From Candidatus Saccharimonadota bacterium (GTDB lineage: Bacteria; Patescibacteriota; Saccharimonadia; Saccharimonadales; Saccharimonadaceae): a stretch of DNA of 64,000 bases. Under the pieces are notes generated by a model. That model had not been told where the DNA came from. It saw nothing but the letters and a program-made list of their open reading frames with translations, and did no database searches. The translations under genes were made by a program, and so were the position numbers. The DNA lies in the NCBI GenBank assembly GCA_017404325.1, contig JAFRCO010000012.1, positions 45,556-109,555 on the forward strand. The letters are read 5' to 3'. This document shows, in pieces, positions 1 to 8,798 of the stretch (position 1 is the first letter of the stretch; each line of letters opens with the position of its first letter).

Positions 1-1
1 C

Positions 2-268
2 TTAAGACTATTTGACCCGCAAATGAAGGGAAGGGGAGCGAAGAATATTGCAAAAGAGTTAGGTTTGATTCAGGAAAATGATCTCGAAGCGCTAGAAAAG
101 ATTGTTGATATTGTCCTTGCTAAGCCAGAGACACAAAAGGCCCAAGCTGATTTTAACGCTGGTGAAGAAAAAGTAATCGGTTTCTTAGTTGGACAGGTGA
201 TGAAAGAATCGCACGGTAAAGCTAATCCTAGCGCCGTACAAGAGATTCTCCGTAAAAAACTAGCTTAA
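2..268 (+). CDS. gatB: GatB C-terminus, aspartyl/glutamyl-tRNA amidotransferase subunit B (partial)
   Basis: The frame is open from the window edge, so the 5' part lies outside. The visible 88 residues match the GatB/YqeY tail: FDPQMKGRGAKNIAKELGL, then the helical end with GFLVGQVMKESHGKANP and a final ILRKKL. Within GatCAB this domain contacts tRNA during conversion of Glu-tRNA(Gln) or Asp-tRNA(Asn) to the amide forms. A GltX gene lies at 27100-28539; if the genome lacks GlnRS, that GltX would be non-discriminating and feed this complex (inference). The stop is TAA at 266-268. Confidence 0.85.
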   Translation, partial: LRLFDPQMKGRGAKNIAKELGLIQENDLEALEKIVDIVLAKPETQKAQADFNAGEEKVIGFLVGQVMKESHGKANPSAVQEILRKKLA

Positions 269-275
269 GCTTTAG

Positions 276-304
276 TTGACTTTTTTTCTATAGTGTGTTA
301 TAAT
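276..304 (+). promoter_or_regulatory. Sigma-70 type promoter for the 360-932 gene
   Basis: TTGACT at 276-281 and TATAAT at 299-304 with a 17-bp spacer. It starts right after the gatB stop, so the downstream orphan gene is transcribed on its own. Confidence 0.85.
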
Positions 305-359
305 TACGAGATAGGTTGTTTTTGTATCCTAAAATTTACACTGGGGAGGAGTGGACAAA

Positions 360-932
360 ATGCAAAAAGCTCATTTTAAAGTTGGCGGAGATTGGTATAA
401 GCCTAAGGAATGGAGTGAGAAAGCTAGAGGAACTGGAATTCTGATGGTCGTAACGAACAACAACAAACGCAGTGAAATCGTCATCAATAAGTATGACGGG
501 GAACAATCGAAGAGATTGATGGAGGAATTGATAAACGATGTTTATCGTTTCGACATCGCCCCGATAAAGCTGAAAAGATACGTGCAGCTGCTTGATATTA
601 GACTGGAATTCGAACGCGGAATCAATAAAGTTCTCGAAAAATATGGGTCAATGAATATCCTGTATTTTGAAGACGGGATTAATCCTGATTGGAGTCTCGA
701 CTCGGAAAAGCTGATCATCGCTTATGGAGATAGACACACGCAAGTGTTGTTGACGCCCGAAAAAGGGTTTGGAATGCCGGTTAGGGAATTTTTAAGGTGG
801 TATAAAGGCACCGAAGAACCTAACCTGACAATTTTGAGCGAATGGTCAGGTATTTCTTGCGACAACATGGAGCTGGTCTACCAGATAATCCTTAATCTCT
901 TTATCACCTTTTTAAAGGACAACGCCATCTAA
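360..932 (+). CDS. Hypothetical protein (190 aa)
   Basis: I do not recognise this protein. It has no signal peptide or membrane segment and mixes charged helices with aromatic strands, so it is probably a soluble globular protein. The start is set at ATG 360 because GGAGG at 345-349 sits at good distance; the upstream in-frame GTG at 351 directly abuts the Shine-Dalgarno sequence and is rejected. It has its own consensus promoter (276-304) and terminator (937-965), so it is a single-gene unit. It belongs to a set of orphan genes in this window that share such promoters. Confidence 0.7.
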   Translation: MQKAHFKVGGDWYKPKEWSEKARGTGILMVVTNNNKRSEIVINKYDGEQSKRLMEELINDVYRFDIAPIKLKRYVQLLDIRLEFERGINKVLEKYGSMNILYFEDGINPDWSLDSEKLIIAYGDRHTQVLLTPEKGFGMPVREFLRWYKGTEEPNLTILSEWSGISCDNMELVYQIILNLFITFLKDNAI

Positions 933-936
933 ACTA

Positions 937-965
937 AGCCTCGGATTTTTTCTCCGAGGCTTTTT
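937..965 (+). terminator. Rho-independent terminator
   Basis: Stem GCCTCGGA / TCCGAGGC around a T-rich loop, followed by TTTTT, directly after the 360-932 gene. Confidence 0.85.
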
Positions 966-975
966 ATTGGGCATG

Positions 976-1015
976 CAAAAAGGCAGGACCTTGCCTTTTG
1001 CGCTATCCTGCCTTA
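976..1015 (-). terminator. Terminator of the 1020-1649 lipoprotein gene
   Basis: AAGGCAGGA and TCCTGCCTT form a 9-bp stem. On the minus strand it is followed by a short T run, just past the lipoprotein stop. Confidence 0.7.
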
Positions 1016-1019
1016 TCTA

Positions 1020-1649
1020 TTATTTGATAATCAGTTTGTCTATTTCTTTGGAAATAGTTCTAAATGACGCATGTTCATCTAAACTGATTTCCGTAAAGGA
1101 TGTAGGGGTGAACGAGTCTCCTCTAAACGGCATACCAACACTAGGGTAGTACCAGCCATCTTTTGCGGCTAAATCCCATGTTCCGTCTCCGTTTTCGTCG
1201 ACGATAGTGTAGTAAGCTTTGTGTTTTTTGTCCCAACTTAATCGCATCCCAACAATGTTTCCACTGTTTTCAGCAATCCCAAGCTCTTCGAGTTTATCTA
1301 TAATTGCCAAAGTTAAATCTGCGTTCAATAGTGCACGATATTCCTTATTGTTCATAAACTCAGCTCGATCTTTAATCTGGAGGAGCGAATAAGTAGTGTG
1401 GGTCGTTACATCCTCGTAGAAAACTTCAAATCGATAATCAACGCCTTTATCGATTGTCCAGGCAACTAGTTCTGTTGCTTTATTAAAACCAGCTTTATCT
1501 TTAATATTGCTATTAGATAAAGCGACTCTGGCTTCTTCCACCCGTTCGCAATATGAATCGTAATATGCGCCGGGATAATTACTCTTATTCGGGTTGCATG
1601 CGGTGAGAATTAATAGTATCACGAAAAATAATAAAAAAGTTTTTTTCAA
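1020..1649 (-). CDS. Secreted lipoprotein with a calcium-loop-like motif
   Basis: Protein of 209 aa. Residues 1-18 form a type II signal with lipobox LTAC, so it should be lipidated at Cys18 and held on the outer face of the membrane. Near residue 150 the motif DENGDGTWD resembles the DxNxDGxxD loops that bind calcium in dockerin and thrombospondin type 3 repeats, but position 12 of a full EF loop is not acidic, so binding is only possible. No family was recognised. The promoter at 1760-1788 lies about 110 nt upstream, leaving an unusually long leader with a CCTAGGGGACC segment. Confidence 0.7.
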   Translation of the reverse strand: MKKTFLLFFVILLILTACNPNKSNYPGAYYDSYCERVEEARVALSNSNIKDKAGFNKATELVAWTIDKGVDYRFEVFYEDVTTHTTYSLLQIKDRAEFMNNKEYRALLNADLTLAIIDKLEELGIAENSGNIVGMRLSWDKKHKAYYTIVDENGDGTWDLAAKDGWYYPSVGMPFRGDSFTPTSFTEISLDEHASFRTISKEIDKLIIK

Positions 1650-1759
1650 TATTTAATAAGCCTTTCTGATTTAATTCATGCATATTTCGACAGTTACTCT
1701 ATAGAAATTTTCCGAGGAGGTCCCCTAGGAAAAACCGATTGTTAAAGTTCTATTCTTTC

Positions 1760-1788
1760 ATTATACCATAAATTTTTAAAAAAGTCAA
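1760..1788 (-). promoter_or_regulatory. Consensus promoter for the lipoprotein gene
   Basis: On the minus strand TTGACT (1783-1788), 17-bp spacer, TATAAT (1760-1765). The spacer ends in TTTATGG, as in the promoter at 56424-56452. Confidence 0.85.
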
Positions 1789-1830
1789 TGCTATTTATGT
1801 TTTTAGCCTCTTTATTTTTCTTGTAAATTG

Positions 1831-1859
1831 TTGGAGATTTTAAAGAAGTATGATATAAT
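1831..1859 (+). promoter_or_regulatory. fusA promoter
   Basis: TTGGAG (1831-1836), 17-bp spacer, TATAAT (1854-1859). The leader is about 65 nt long and carries AGGAG four bases before the ATG. Confidence 0.75.
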
Positions 1860-1928
1860 GAATGAAACTATGTCTTATTTTTGAGCGTGGAGCTTAAAAT
1901 GACAAAATAATAAATGTAAAAGGAGCAT

Positions 1929-4028
1929 ATGGCTACTGAAATTAAAGATTTGGCGAAATTGCGCAACATTGGAATTATTGCTCACATTGACGCCGGCAAA
2001 ACTACGACTTCGGAAGCGATTTTGTATCGTACCGGTCTTAAACATAAAATTGACCTAGTAAAGGGTGGTACTGGCGGTGCTGAAACCGACTGGATGGAAC
2101 AGGAAAAGGAACGTGGTATCACGATTACTTCGGCTGCAGTTACGGTTTACTGGAAAAATCATCAAATCAACATTATTGATACCCCAGGGCACATCGACTT
2201 CACGGCGGAAGTTGAGCGTTCACTTCGCGTTCTCGACGGCGCGGTAGTAGTCTTCGACGGCAAAATGGGTGTCGAAGCTCAATCTGAAACCGTCTGGCGT
2301 CAAGCAACTAAATATGGTATTCCACGCATCTGTTTTGTCAACAAAATTAACCAAATTGGTGGTGATTTTTATAAATCGCTTGATTCAATCCATAAGCGTT
2401 TGTCTAAGAACGCAGTAGCGATTCACCTCCCAATTGGATTTGAAAAAGATATCTGCGGCGTCGTCGATCTTATCGATATGAAGGCTTACACCTATAAAGA
2501 TTATGCAGACCACGAATTAACGGTTGGTGAAATTCCGGCAGATATGCTCGAAAAAGCGAAGAATGCTCGCTCAATGCTTGTTGAGGAAGCAGTTCAAGCT
2601 GATGAATCTTTGATGGAGAAATACTTTAACCAAGGCGAGGATGCGATTTCAGAGGTCGAACTTAAGGCGGCACTCCGAAAACGCGTGCTTGAAGGTGATT
2701 TCTTCTTAGTCACTGGTGGTGATGGACGTGGTGTAATCGTCGAGAAGGTCCTCGATCTTATGACTGACTACCTTCCGTCTCCGCTTGATCGTGACCAAGG
2801 CCAAACCGTCGGTACCGATCCGAAGACTGGCGACCAAATCGTGAGAAAAGCTGATAATTCTGAGCCTCTTACCGCACTCGCATTCAAGATTGCAACTGAC
2901 CCGTTTGTAGGTAAACTAATCTTTATCCGGGTTTATGCTGGCGTACTTAAATCTGGCGATACAGTCTTAAATGCTTCGACTGGCGACAAGGAAAGAATTG
3001 GTCGTCTCGTACGAATGTATGCAAACGAGCGAAATGATATTACCGAGATTAAGGCGGGCGATATCGCAGCAATCGTCGGAATGAAGAATTGTACAACTGG
3101 TACAACGATTTGTAATCCGGCGCACCCAATTCTTCTTGAGTCGATCGACTTCCCGGATCCTCCAGTATCAATCGCGGTCGAACCGAAAACTAAGGCTGAT
3201 CAAGAGAAAATGGGTCTTGGACTTTCGAAACTCGCTGAAGAAGACCCGACTTTCCGCGTTCATACCGATGAAGAAACTGGACAAACGATTATTTCAGGTA
3301 TGGGTGAGCTACACCTCGAAATTATTATTGACCGTTTAAAGAGGGAACATGGCGTTGAGGCGAATACTGGCGCGCCACAAGTTGCTTACCGTGAAACCAT
3401 TCGTGGCGTAGCAGAAGCCCAAGGTAAACACATCAAGCAGTCTGGTGGTCGTGGTCAATATGGTGACGTTTGGATTAAGTTTGAGCCAAACGAACCAGGC
3501 AAAGGCTTCGAGTTTATCGATCAAATTAAAGGTGGTGTCGTTCCTCAGGAATATCGTAAACCAGTTCAGAAAGGTGTCGAAGACACGTTGGCTGGTGGTG
3601 TTATCGCTGGATACCCAGTAGTTGATGTTAAGGCTACACTTTATGATGGTTCTTACCACGATGTCGACTCGTCCGAACTCGCCTTCACCTTAGCAGGTGC
3701 ACTCGCTACTCGCGAAGGTATTAAGAAAGCGAATCCGGTCTTACTAGAACCTGTAATGAAGATGGAAATTACTACTCCAGAAGAGTTCATGGGTGACGTA
3801 ATTGGTGATATTAACTCTCGCCGAGGCCGCATCGATGAAATGGAAGATTTGAATGGTGGCGCGAAATTAATTAAGGCCTTCTGCCCGCTCGCTAATCTCT
3901 TCGGTTATACTGGCGATCTTCGCGGTATGACTCAGGGTCGTGCAGCTTCTTCGATGGAGCTCTTCGCTTATGAGGAAGTTCCGCCGAACGTTGCTCAAGA
4001 GATTATTGAGAAGAGAAATTCGAAATAA
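1929..4028 (+). CDS. fusA: Translation elongation factor G
   Basis: Full-length EF-G of 699 aa. The GTPase domain has G1 AHIDAGKT near residue 19, switch [11 protein letters not shown] and NKIN. The later domains include GRGQYGDV (domain IV) and a normal C-terminal tail ending near [15 protein letters not shown]. It drives ribosomal translocation with GTP. ATG 1929 is preceded by AGGAG at 1921-1925. In many bacteria fusA lies in the str operon with tuf and often rpsJ. Here tuf and rpsJ follow in the right order and strand but are separated by minus-strand accessory genes, and fusA has its own promoter and terminator. Confidence 0.98.
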   Translation: MATEIKDLAKLRNIGIIAHIDAGKTTTSEAILYRTGLKHKIDLVKGGTGGAETDWMEQEKERGITITSAAVTVYWKNHQINIIDTPGHIDFTAEVERSLRVLDGAVVVFDGKMGVEAQSETVWRQATKYGIPRICFVNKINQIGGDFYKSLDSIHKRLSKNAVAIHLPIGFEKDICGVVDLIDMKAYTYKDYADHELTVGEIPADMLEKAKNARSMLVEEAVQADESLMEKYFNQGEDAISEVELKAALRKRVLEGDFFLVTGGDGRGVIVEKVLDLMTDYLPSPLDRDQGQTVGTDPKTGDQIVRKADNSEPLTALAFKIATDPFVGKLIFIRVYAGVLKSGDTVLNASTGDKERIGRLVRMYANERNDITEIKAGDIAAIVGMKNCTTGTTICNPAHPILLESIDFPDPPVSIAVEPKTKADQEKMGLGLSKLAEEDPTFRVHTDEETGQTIISGMGELHLEIIIDRLKREHGVEANTGAPQVAYRETIRGVAEAQGKHIKQSGGRGQYGDVWIKFEPNEPGKGFEFIDQIKGGVVPQEYRKPVQKGVEDTLAGGVIAGYPVVDVKATLYDGSYHDVDSSELAFTLAGALATREGIKKANPVLLEPVMKMEITTPEEFMGDVIGDINSRRGRIDEMEDLNGGAKLIKAFCPLANLFGYTGDLRGMTQGRAASSMELFAYEEVPPNVAQEIIEKRNSK

Positions 4029-4039
4029 CCTTCTCACAA

Positions 4040-4070
4040 AATAACCGAGTCATCGACTCGGTTATTTTTT
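4040..4070. terminator. Terminator between the convergent fusA and 4081-6717 genes
   Basis: AATAACCGAGT / ACTCGGTTATT form an 11-bp stem followed on the plus strand by TTTTTT. It clearly serves fusA. On the minus strand the T run is weaker (TTATTTTG), so service to the surface-protein gene is less sure. Confidence 0.85.
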
Positions 4071-4080
4071 GCTAAGATTT

Positions 4081-6717
4081 TTAGTGGAAGATTCTTCTTC
4101 TTGCCGATGCGCGCATCCAAAGATAACTGACGATGACAACAGTAGTAGATGCAACTATGAGAATAATCGGACTATTTTGTTTAGTGCCTTCGTTTGAGTC
4201 GGTGAAAGAACCGGTATCTGGAACTGGAGGAGCAACATCGACAGATTCGTCCGCATTTTCAAAACTTTCGTGTTTTAAGAGTAGTTCTTCGTTTCGGTAG
4301 AGACTTTCGAAGATTACTAACCTAGTTCCACCAAGTCCAGTAGTATTAAAAGTATAGTACATCTCAACTTCACCACATGCTTCTTCTGGAGTAATCGTAA
4401 TCTCTTGTTGAACTGGTTCGTCGTCAATCAATAATTCTTTACCAGTCTCTTTGTTCATAACGACGCCTTTAATGACGTATTCGACTCCTGGTTTGAGACA
4501 GTACTTTACGGTGTCTTTGATTTTAACCTTTTCGTCAAGCGGAAGAATCTTTTCTCCCGTATCGTCGTTAGTGGCGTAAGTGTAAAGTTTAACTACTTCG
4601 ACAGTCTGCGCTTCGTCGTTTATATCGTTATGTGAAACGACAATGTCATCTCTGTAATACATCGATTCGAATACGACTAGTTCGGCGCCGCCAAGTTTAG
4701 TTGCATCTATAGTGAAGACCATTTCCGTTTCGCCACATTCTTCTTCTGGAGTGATTTCGATTGACTGTTCGACCGGCTCGCCATTTTCTAGGTAAACTTC
4801 GCCAGTTTTCTTATCCATCAATATACCCTTAATAGTGAAACTCATGTTCGGCTTAGCACAATAAGAAATTTTATCCTTAATTTTAGCTTCTTTGGTCGCT
4901 TCAACGTATTTATCATCATCTTCGGCATCAACCGCATTGGTTTCAAGACTGAATTTAGTACATGTATTATTCCAGTTGGCTAAATCGACTACTTGATTAT
5001 TAGTATTGATTGTAATAGTAGCTTTTTGGTCCTTAATACCAGTACAGAATAAGTTGGCACCGCATTTTAGCTCTTGGATAACGTAAGTACCGTATGGTAA
5101 AGCACCTAAATCGTCTTTAACTGGTAAGCTTTGGCCGTTATGATCTAGCCCAAACCATGTACCGTAGCCTAAGAAGGAAACTGGATCCGGTAAATCGTAA
5201 AGTTCATCATACCCGTTAGTATGGAAAGAGTGGAGCGCGAAACTTGAGGAAGTGTTGACTACACCATTTTGATTGCTAACCACGATATGCGTTTCGCCAA
5301 GTTGGTTGTTTTCATCTACTTCAGAAATACTGAATAAAACATCACTCATTGGCGCATTATTGGCTTCGTCCATCTTAACAAACTTAACGTCGCCACGAAT
5401 TATTTGGTTTTCTGCTGTAATGGTGACATGTAGGTTAGCATCGCCATCATCCGGAATAGTAATGTTCCATGGAGTTGTATTAAGTACATAACCTTCAGCG
5501 GCAGCGGTTTCTTTGACAATATATTTACCGTATGGAAGATTAGAGAATTGAACGCTACAACTACCGTTGGCAAGGGTTTTAGTATCTACTACTGCACCTT
5601 TAGCTTTTGAAGAGCCATTGTAGTAAATCGCGCCATCAGAATCGTTGATGAGTTGGAAAGTTGTGCCGTTGAAAGACAAACCATTATATGGCGTACAGGT
5701 TTGAGAATCTGCGTCAACTTTATTGATTGTAATATCTCCATATACAGGCGTGTTGTAGAATTTTAAGGATTTGGTATCACCACTACCATTTAAGGTAGTA
5801 GTCTGTTCTCCGGCAGTGAGTTCGTAGCTAGTGTTAGTAGAGGTTTCTACTACTTTATATGAAATATTGTTGGCGAGTAAGTTTGTAAAGCTGACTGCGC
5901 CATTAGCATTTGTAGTGCCAGTCGCGACTAAGGCCCCGTTTGCGTAAAACTGGTCTGTTTTCGGGTTATAAATCTTGCTGCCGGAATTGTTGTATACCTT
6001 AAAGACGATTCCGGAGAAATTTGCTTCACCTTGGGCCGAACAAGTATTGGTTACTCCGTCACATTTTTGAACATTAATTCCACCATATTGATAATTATTC
6101 TCGATCCAAACTACATCTTGAACCCCACTACCATAACCTTTACCTACGTATAATTGATAATTTTTAGCAATAGTCCAAGCATCACTGTTATTGTTGATAT
6201 TGGTTCGAAGAGCTGAAATTGCGTTATTAATATTTGTCACCGCGGAAGAAGAAAGACTGTTATAGTCGTTATAGTAGATTGCACCAATAATAGCATGTGT
6301 CCACTGGAACAATTCGCCGGACGGGAAAGCTGAAAAGACTGCATTTCTGACGCTGGAAGTGTGTGAGTTGTTATTTTGATAAAGGAAGATGACAAACTTG
6401 ATTAAATTGTTATTTTCAGTACTGCTTAATTTAGTGGCGGTTGTAGTACCGACTGGAGAACTAAGTGATGGCTGTGCACAAAAAGCTTCAAAGGTTTGAC
6501 CATTCACTGCAACCTTATATTGACCGGTGGAATTGTCGCCATCATATGGAAGTTGCCCATCATTTGAGATAGTAATTGTAGCGCCATCGGCAGTAATTGC
6601 ATTGGCTTGAATAATAGTATGATGAATAAAATGAAAGCTAGTTAAAAGAACCGCAATCAATCCGATGCTGGACAGTACGGACCTAATAATAAAGCTTTTC
6701 CGCGACAACTTAAACAT
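4081..6717 (-). CDS. Sortase-anchored adhesin with a thioester-like head, SpaA/Cna-B repeats and VaFE repeats
   Basis: Protein of 878 aa from ATG 6717, chosen because AAGGA lies 8 nt upstream; the longer reading would begin inside the -35 box. Residues 10-40 are a signal/membrane segment. Cys80 (EAFCAQP) and Gln138 (LFQWTHAIIG) fit the Cys-Gln pair of thioester adhesin domains (inference). Three SpaA-like beta domains follow at about 215, 330 and 440. Then come two VaFE repeats (VVFESMY, VIFESLY), a family with Thr-Gln ester crosslinks. The end has VPDTG at 832, a hydrophobic stretch and ASARRR, a sortase signal. The sortase at 23523-24719 is a likely partner. It interrupts fusA-tuf order. 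Confidence 0.88.
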   Translation of the reverse strand: MFKLSRKSFIIRSVLSSIGLIAVLLTSFHFIHHTIIQANAITADGATITISNDGQLPYDGDNSTGQYKVAVNGQTFEAFCAQPSLSSPVGTTTATKLSSTENNNLIKFVIFLYQNNNSHTSSVRNAVFSAFPSGELFQWTHAIIGAIYYNDYNSLSSSAVTNINNAISALRTNINNNSDAWTIAKNYQLYVGKGYGSGVQDVVWIENNYQYGGINVQKCDGVTNTCSAQGEANFSGIVFKVYNNSGSKIYNPKTDQFYANGALVATGTTNANGAVSFTNLLANNISYKVVETSTNTSYELTAGEQTTTLNGSGDTKSLKFYNTPVYGDITINKVDADSQTCTPYNGLSFNGTTFQLINDSDGAIYYNGSSKAKGAVVDTKTLANGSCSVQFSNLPYGKYIVKETAAAEGYVLNTTPWNITIPDDGDANLHVTITAENQIIRGDVKFVKMDEANNAPMSDVLFSISEVDENNQLGETHIVVSNQNGVVNTSSSFALHSFHTNGYDELYDLPDPVSFLGYGTWFGLDHNGQSLPVKDDLGALPYGTYVIQELKCGANLFCTGIKDQKATITINTNNQVVDLANWNNTCTKFSLETNAVDAEDDDKYVEATKEAKIKDKISYCAKPNMSFTIKGILMDKKTGEVYLENGEPVEQSIEITPEEECGETEMVFTIDATKLGGAELVVFESMYYRDDIVVSHNDINDEAQTVEVVKLYTYATNDDTGEKILPLDEKVKIKDTVKYCLKPGVEYVIKGVVMNKETGKELLIDDEPVQQEITITPEEACGEVEMYYTFNTTGLGGTRLVIFESLYRNEELLLKHESFENADESVDVAPPVPDTGSFTDSNEGTKQNSPIILIVASTTVVIVSYLWMRASARRRIFH

Positions 6718-6757
6718 TTTTGTGTTCCTTTTTGTGTTTTTGACCTTTGTACTTATG

Positions 6758-6786
6758 ATTATTTCACAAGAAAGTTTAATTGTCAA
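6758..6786 (-). promoter_or_regulatory. Promoter of the VaFE adhesin gene
   Basis: Minus strand TTGACA (6781-6786), 17-bp spacer, AATAAT (6758-6763). The leader contains two ACAAAAA-type tracts around the Shine-Dalgarno, a feature shared with other secreted-protein genes here. Confidence 0.8.
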
Positions 6787-6796
6787 GACTTTTAAA

Positions 6797-6825
6797 GAAA
6801 AATCCCCCGAATTAATCGGGGGATT
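6797..6825 (-). terminator. Terminator of the 6830-7375 gene
   Basis: AATCCCCCGA / TCGGGGGATT stem, followed on the minus strand by TTTTCTTT. Confidence 0.85.
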
Positions 6826-6829
6826 ATTG

Positions 6830-7375
6830 TTAGGAAATTAGGAGAATGTCTTTTAAACCATTCTCTATCATATTCCTAACCTCCGGAATGCTCCGGTTGG
6901 TGAAAATGGAACCTACGGGCAGAATTATGCCGTAAAATTCCGAATTACCGAACCTGAAAGTCGTGGCACCTTTAGGTCCAGCATAGCCCTTCATCGGGCA
7001 GTCAGCATAGAACAGGAGACTGTCCGATTGCCGCTCATATGGCTTAGGTTCTGCGATGAAGTGGAATGAGCCATCACCATCGTAATAATAATTACCCGGA
7101 ATTATTCCGTAAGCACGCTTGCGCCAATTCGGAACAACTCTCCGAGCAACCTCCTCGCTGAACCATTCGCCATACTGTGCCCAATTTGCCAGGAACAGTT
7201 TGTCGTCGGCCTTTTTCAGCATGCGGCGTGGTATTGTTACGATGATCTTCGTATAACGGTCTCTCCGGCCAAATGCGCTCAGTTCAGAGTACACCGTCAT
7301 GTCTCGAAGGTCATTTCTTCCGGCTGGGATAGAGACATGCCCTACGTCGGAAATTGCAAATGTGGTCGTTTTCAT
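6830..7375 (-). CDS. Hypothetical protein (181 aa)
   Basis: No family recognised. It is soluble, rich in aromatic and basic residues, with PRRMLKK, VPNWRKRAYG and a Gly/Asp segment YYYDGDGSFHF. No signal peptide is present. A consensus promoter (7420-7448) and a terminator make it a single-gene unit between the adhesin gene and tuf. Its Shine-Dalgarno (AGGGGG) is rather far from ATG 7375, about 10 nt. It is one of the orphan genes with strong promoters in this window. Confidence 0.65.
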   Translation of the reverse strand: MKTTTFAISDVGHVSIPAGRNDLRDMTVYSELSAFGRRDRYTKIIVTIPRRMLKKADDKLFLANWAQYGEWFSEEVARRVVPNWRKRAYGIIPGNYYYDGDGSFHFIAEPKPYERQSDSLLFYADCPMKGYAGPKGATTFRFGNSEFYGIILPVGSIFTNRSIPEVRNMIENGLKDILLIS

Positions 7376-7419
7376 GTTCGAGAAACCCCCTAGTTCTTAG
7401 TAAAATTGCCACTGTTCTA

Positions 7420-7448
7420 ATTATAGCACATAATTCCGTTTATGTCAA
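7420..7448 (-). promoter_or_regulatory. Perfect consensus promoter for the 6830-7375 orphan
   Basis: Minus strand TTGACA (7443-7448), exactly 17 bp, TATAAT (7420-7425). Confidence 0.88.
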
Positions 7449-7467
7449 TATTTTAAGAAAAATCCTC

Positions 7468-7496
7468 TTTACAATTCACCGAAAATAGTCTAAAAT
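7468..7496 (+). promoter_or_regulatory. tuf promoter
   Basis: TTTACA (7468-7473), 17-bp spacer, TAAAAT (7491-7496). The leader contains a small GGGGC/GCCCC hairpin and AGGAGA before the ATG. Confidence 0.7.
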
Positions 7497-7564
7497 AGTA
7501 GGGTAGAGATTTGGGGCTGGTTTTTATTAGCGCCCCAAACATTAATAATATAAAAGGAGAATGA

Positions 7565-8749
7565 ATGGCAAATTTTGACCGTTCCAAGCCACATATTAAT
7601 GTCGGCACCATGGGTCACGTCGACCATGGTAAAACCACTTTAACCGCTGCGATCACGAGCGTCCTCGCAAAGAGGTTGCCATCGGATGTGAACAAGCCGG
7701 TTGCTTATGATCAAATTGATAACGCGCCTGAGGAAAAGGCTCGTGGTATTACTATCGCGACTTCTCACCAGGAGTATGAATCTGAAAAACGCCACTATGC
7801 ACACGTTGATATGCCGGGGCACGCAGATTACATTAAGAATATGATTACCGGTGCTGCACAGGTTGATGGTGCTATCCTCGTCGTTGCGGCGAACGATGGC
7901 CCGCTTCCACAAACTCGTGAGCACGTACTTCTTGCTCACCAGGTGAACGTACCGAAGATTATCGTCTTCTTAAACAAGATGGATCTTGCTGATCCTGAAC
8001 TCGTTGAGCTCGTCGAGATGGATGTCCGTGAACTTCTTAACAAGTACGGCTTCGATGGCGACAATGCTCCTATCATCAAGGGTTCTGCTACTAAGGCGCT
8101 CGAAGGTGATAAGGAAAACGAAGATGCGATCATGGAACTCGTCCATGCGATGGATGAATACTTTGATATTCCTGAACACGATCTAGACAAACCATTCTTG
8201 ATGCCAATCGAGGATGTCTTCTCGATTAAAGGTCGTGGTACTGTCGCGACTGGTCGTATCGAACAAGGTGTCGTTAAATTGAACGATGAAGTTGAAATTG
8301 TCGGTCTTCGCGACACCCAAAAGTCGGTTGTAACCGGTATTGAAGCTTTCCACAAGACTCTCGACCAAGGTCAAGCTGGCGATAACGCTGGTTTACTCCT
8401 TCGTGGTATCGAGCGCGATCAAATTGAGCGTGGTCAAGTTATCGCAAAGCCAGGTTCAATCACTCCGCACACTGAATTTGAGGCACAAGTTTACATCCTT
8501 AAGAAAGAGGAAGGTGGACGTCACACTCCGTTCTCAAAGGGTTACAAGCCGCAATTCTACTTCCGTACTACAGATGTTACTGGTGAAGTTGAACTTCCAG
8601 CTGACAAGGAAATCGTTATGCCTGGTGACCAAGTAACCTTTAAGGTTAAATTATTGGCCCCTGTCGCTATGAACGATAACGACCGCTTCGCTATTCGCGA
8701 AGGCGGCAAGACCGTTGGCTCCGGTGTCATCACCAAGGTTATCAAGTAA
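7565..8749 (+). CDS. tuf: Translation elongation factor Tu
   Basis: Full-length EF-Tu, 394 aa. It has G1 GHVDHGKT near residue 18, [12 protein letters not shown] and the beta-barrel domains ending GVITKVIK. It delivers aminoacyl-tRNA to the ribosome as the GTP complex. The start at ATG 7565 follows AGGAGA; an ATG at 7561 is out of frame. It has its own promoter and a terminator at 8763-8793, and lies downstream of fusA with two minus-strand genes in between. Codon use is strongly biased, as expected for high expression. Confidence 0.98.
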   Translation: MANFDRSKPHINVGTMGHVDHGKTTLTAAITSVLAKRLPSDVNKPVAYDQIDNAPEEKARGITIATSHQEYESEKRHYAHVDMPGHADYIKNMITGAAQVDGAILVVAANDGPLPQTREHVLLAHQVNVPKIIVFLNKMDLADPELVELVEMDVRELLNKYGFDGDNAPIIKGSATKALEGDKENEDAIMELVHAMDEYFDIPEHDLDKPFLMPIEDVFSIKGRGTVATGRIEQGVVKLNDEVEIVGLRDTQKSVVTGIEAFHKTLDQGQAGDNAGLLLRGIERDQIERGQVIAKPGSITPHTEFEAQVYILKKEEGGRHTPFSKGYKPQFYFRTTDVTGEVELPADKEIVMPGDQVTFKVKLLAPVAMNDNDRFAIREGGKTVGSGVITKVIK

Positions 8750-8762
8750 TTGATACTGAATT

Positions 8763-8793
8763 AAAAAATCTCCCCTTTAAGGGGAGATTTTTT
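8763..8793. terminator. Bidirectional terminator between tuf and the 8799-10142 gene
   Basis: AAAAAATCTCCCC / GGGGAGATTTTTT, with A runs and T runs on both sides, so it can stop transcription in both directions. Confidence 0.88.
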
Positions 8794-8798
8794 GTTCC

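Noticed and set aside
967..1149. A 60-codon plus-strand ORF after the first terminator
   Set aside because: It runs through a terminator hairpin and the antisense of the lipoprotein gene, whose frame is well supported.
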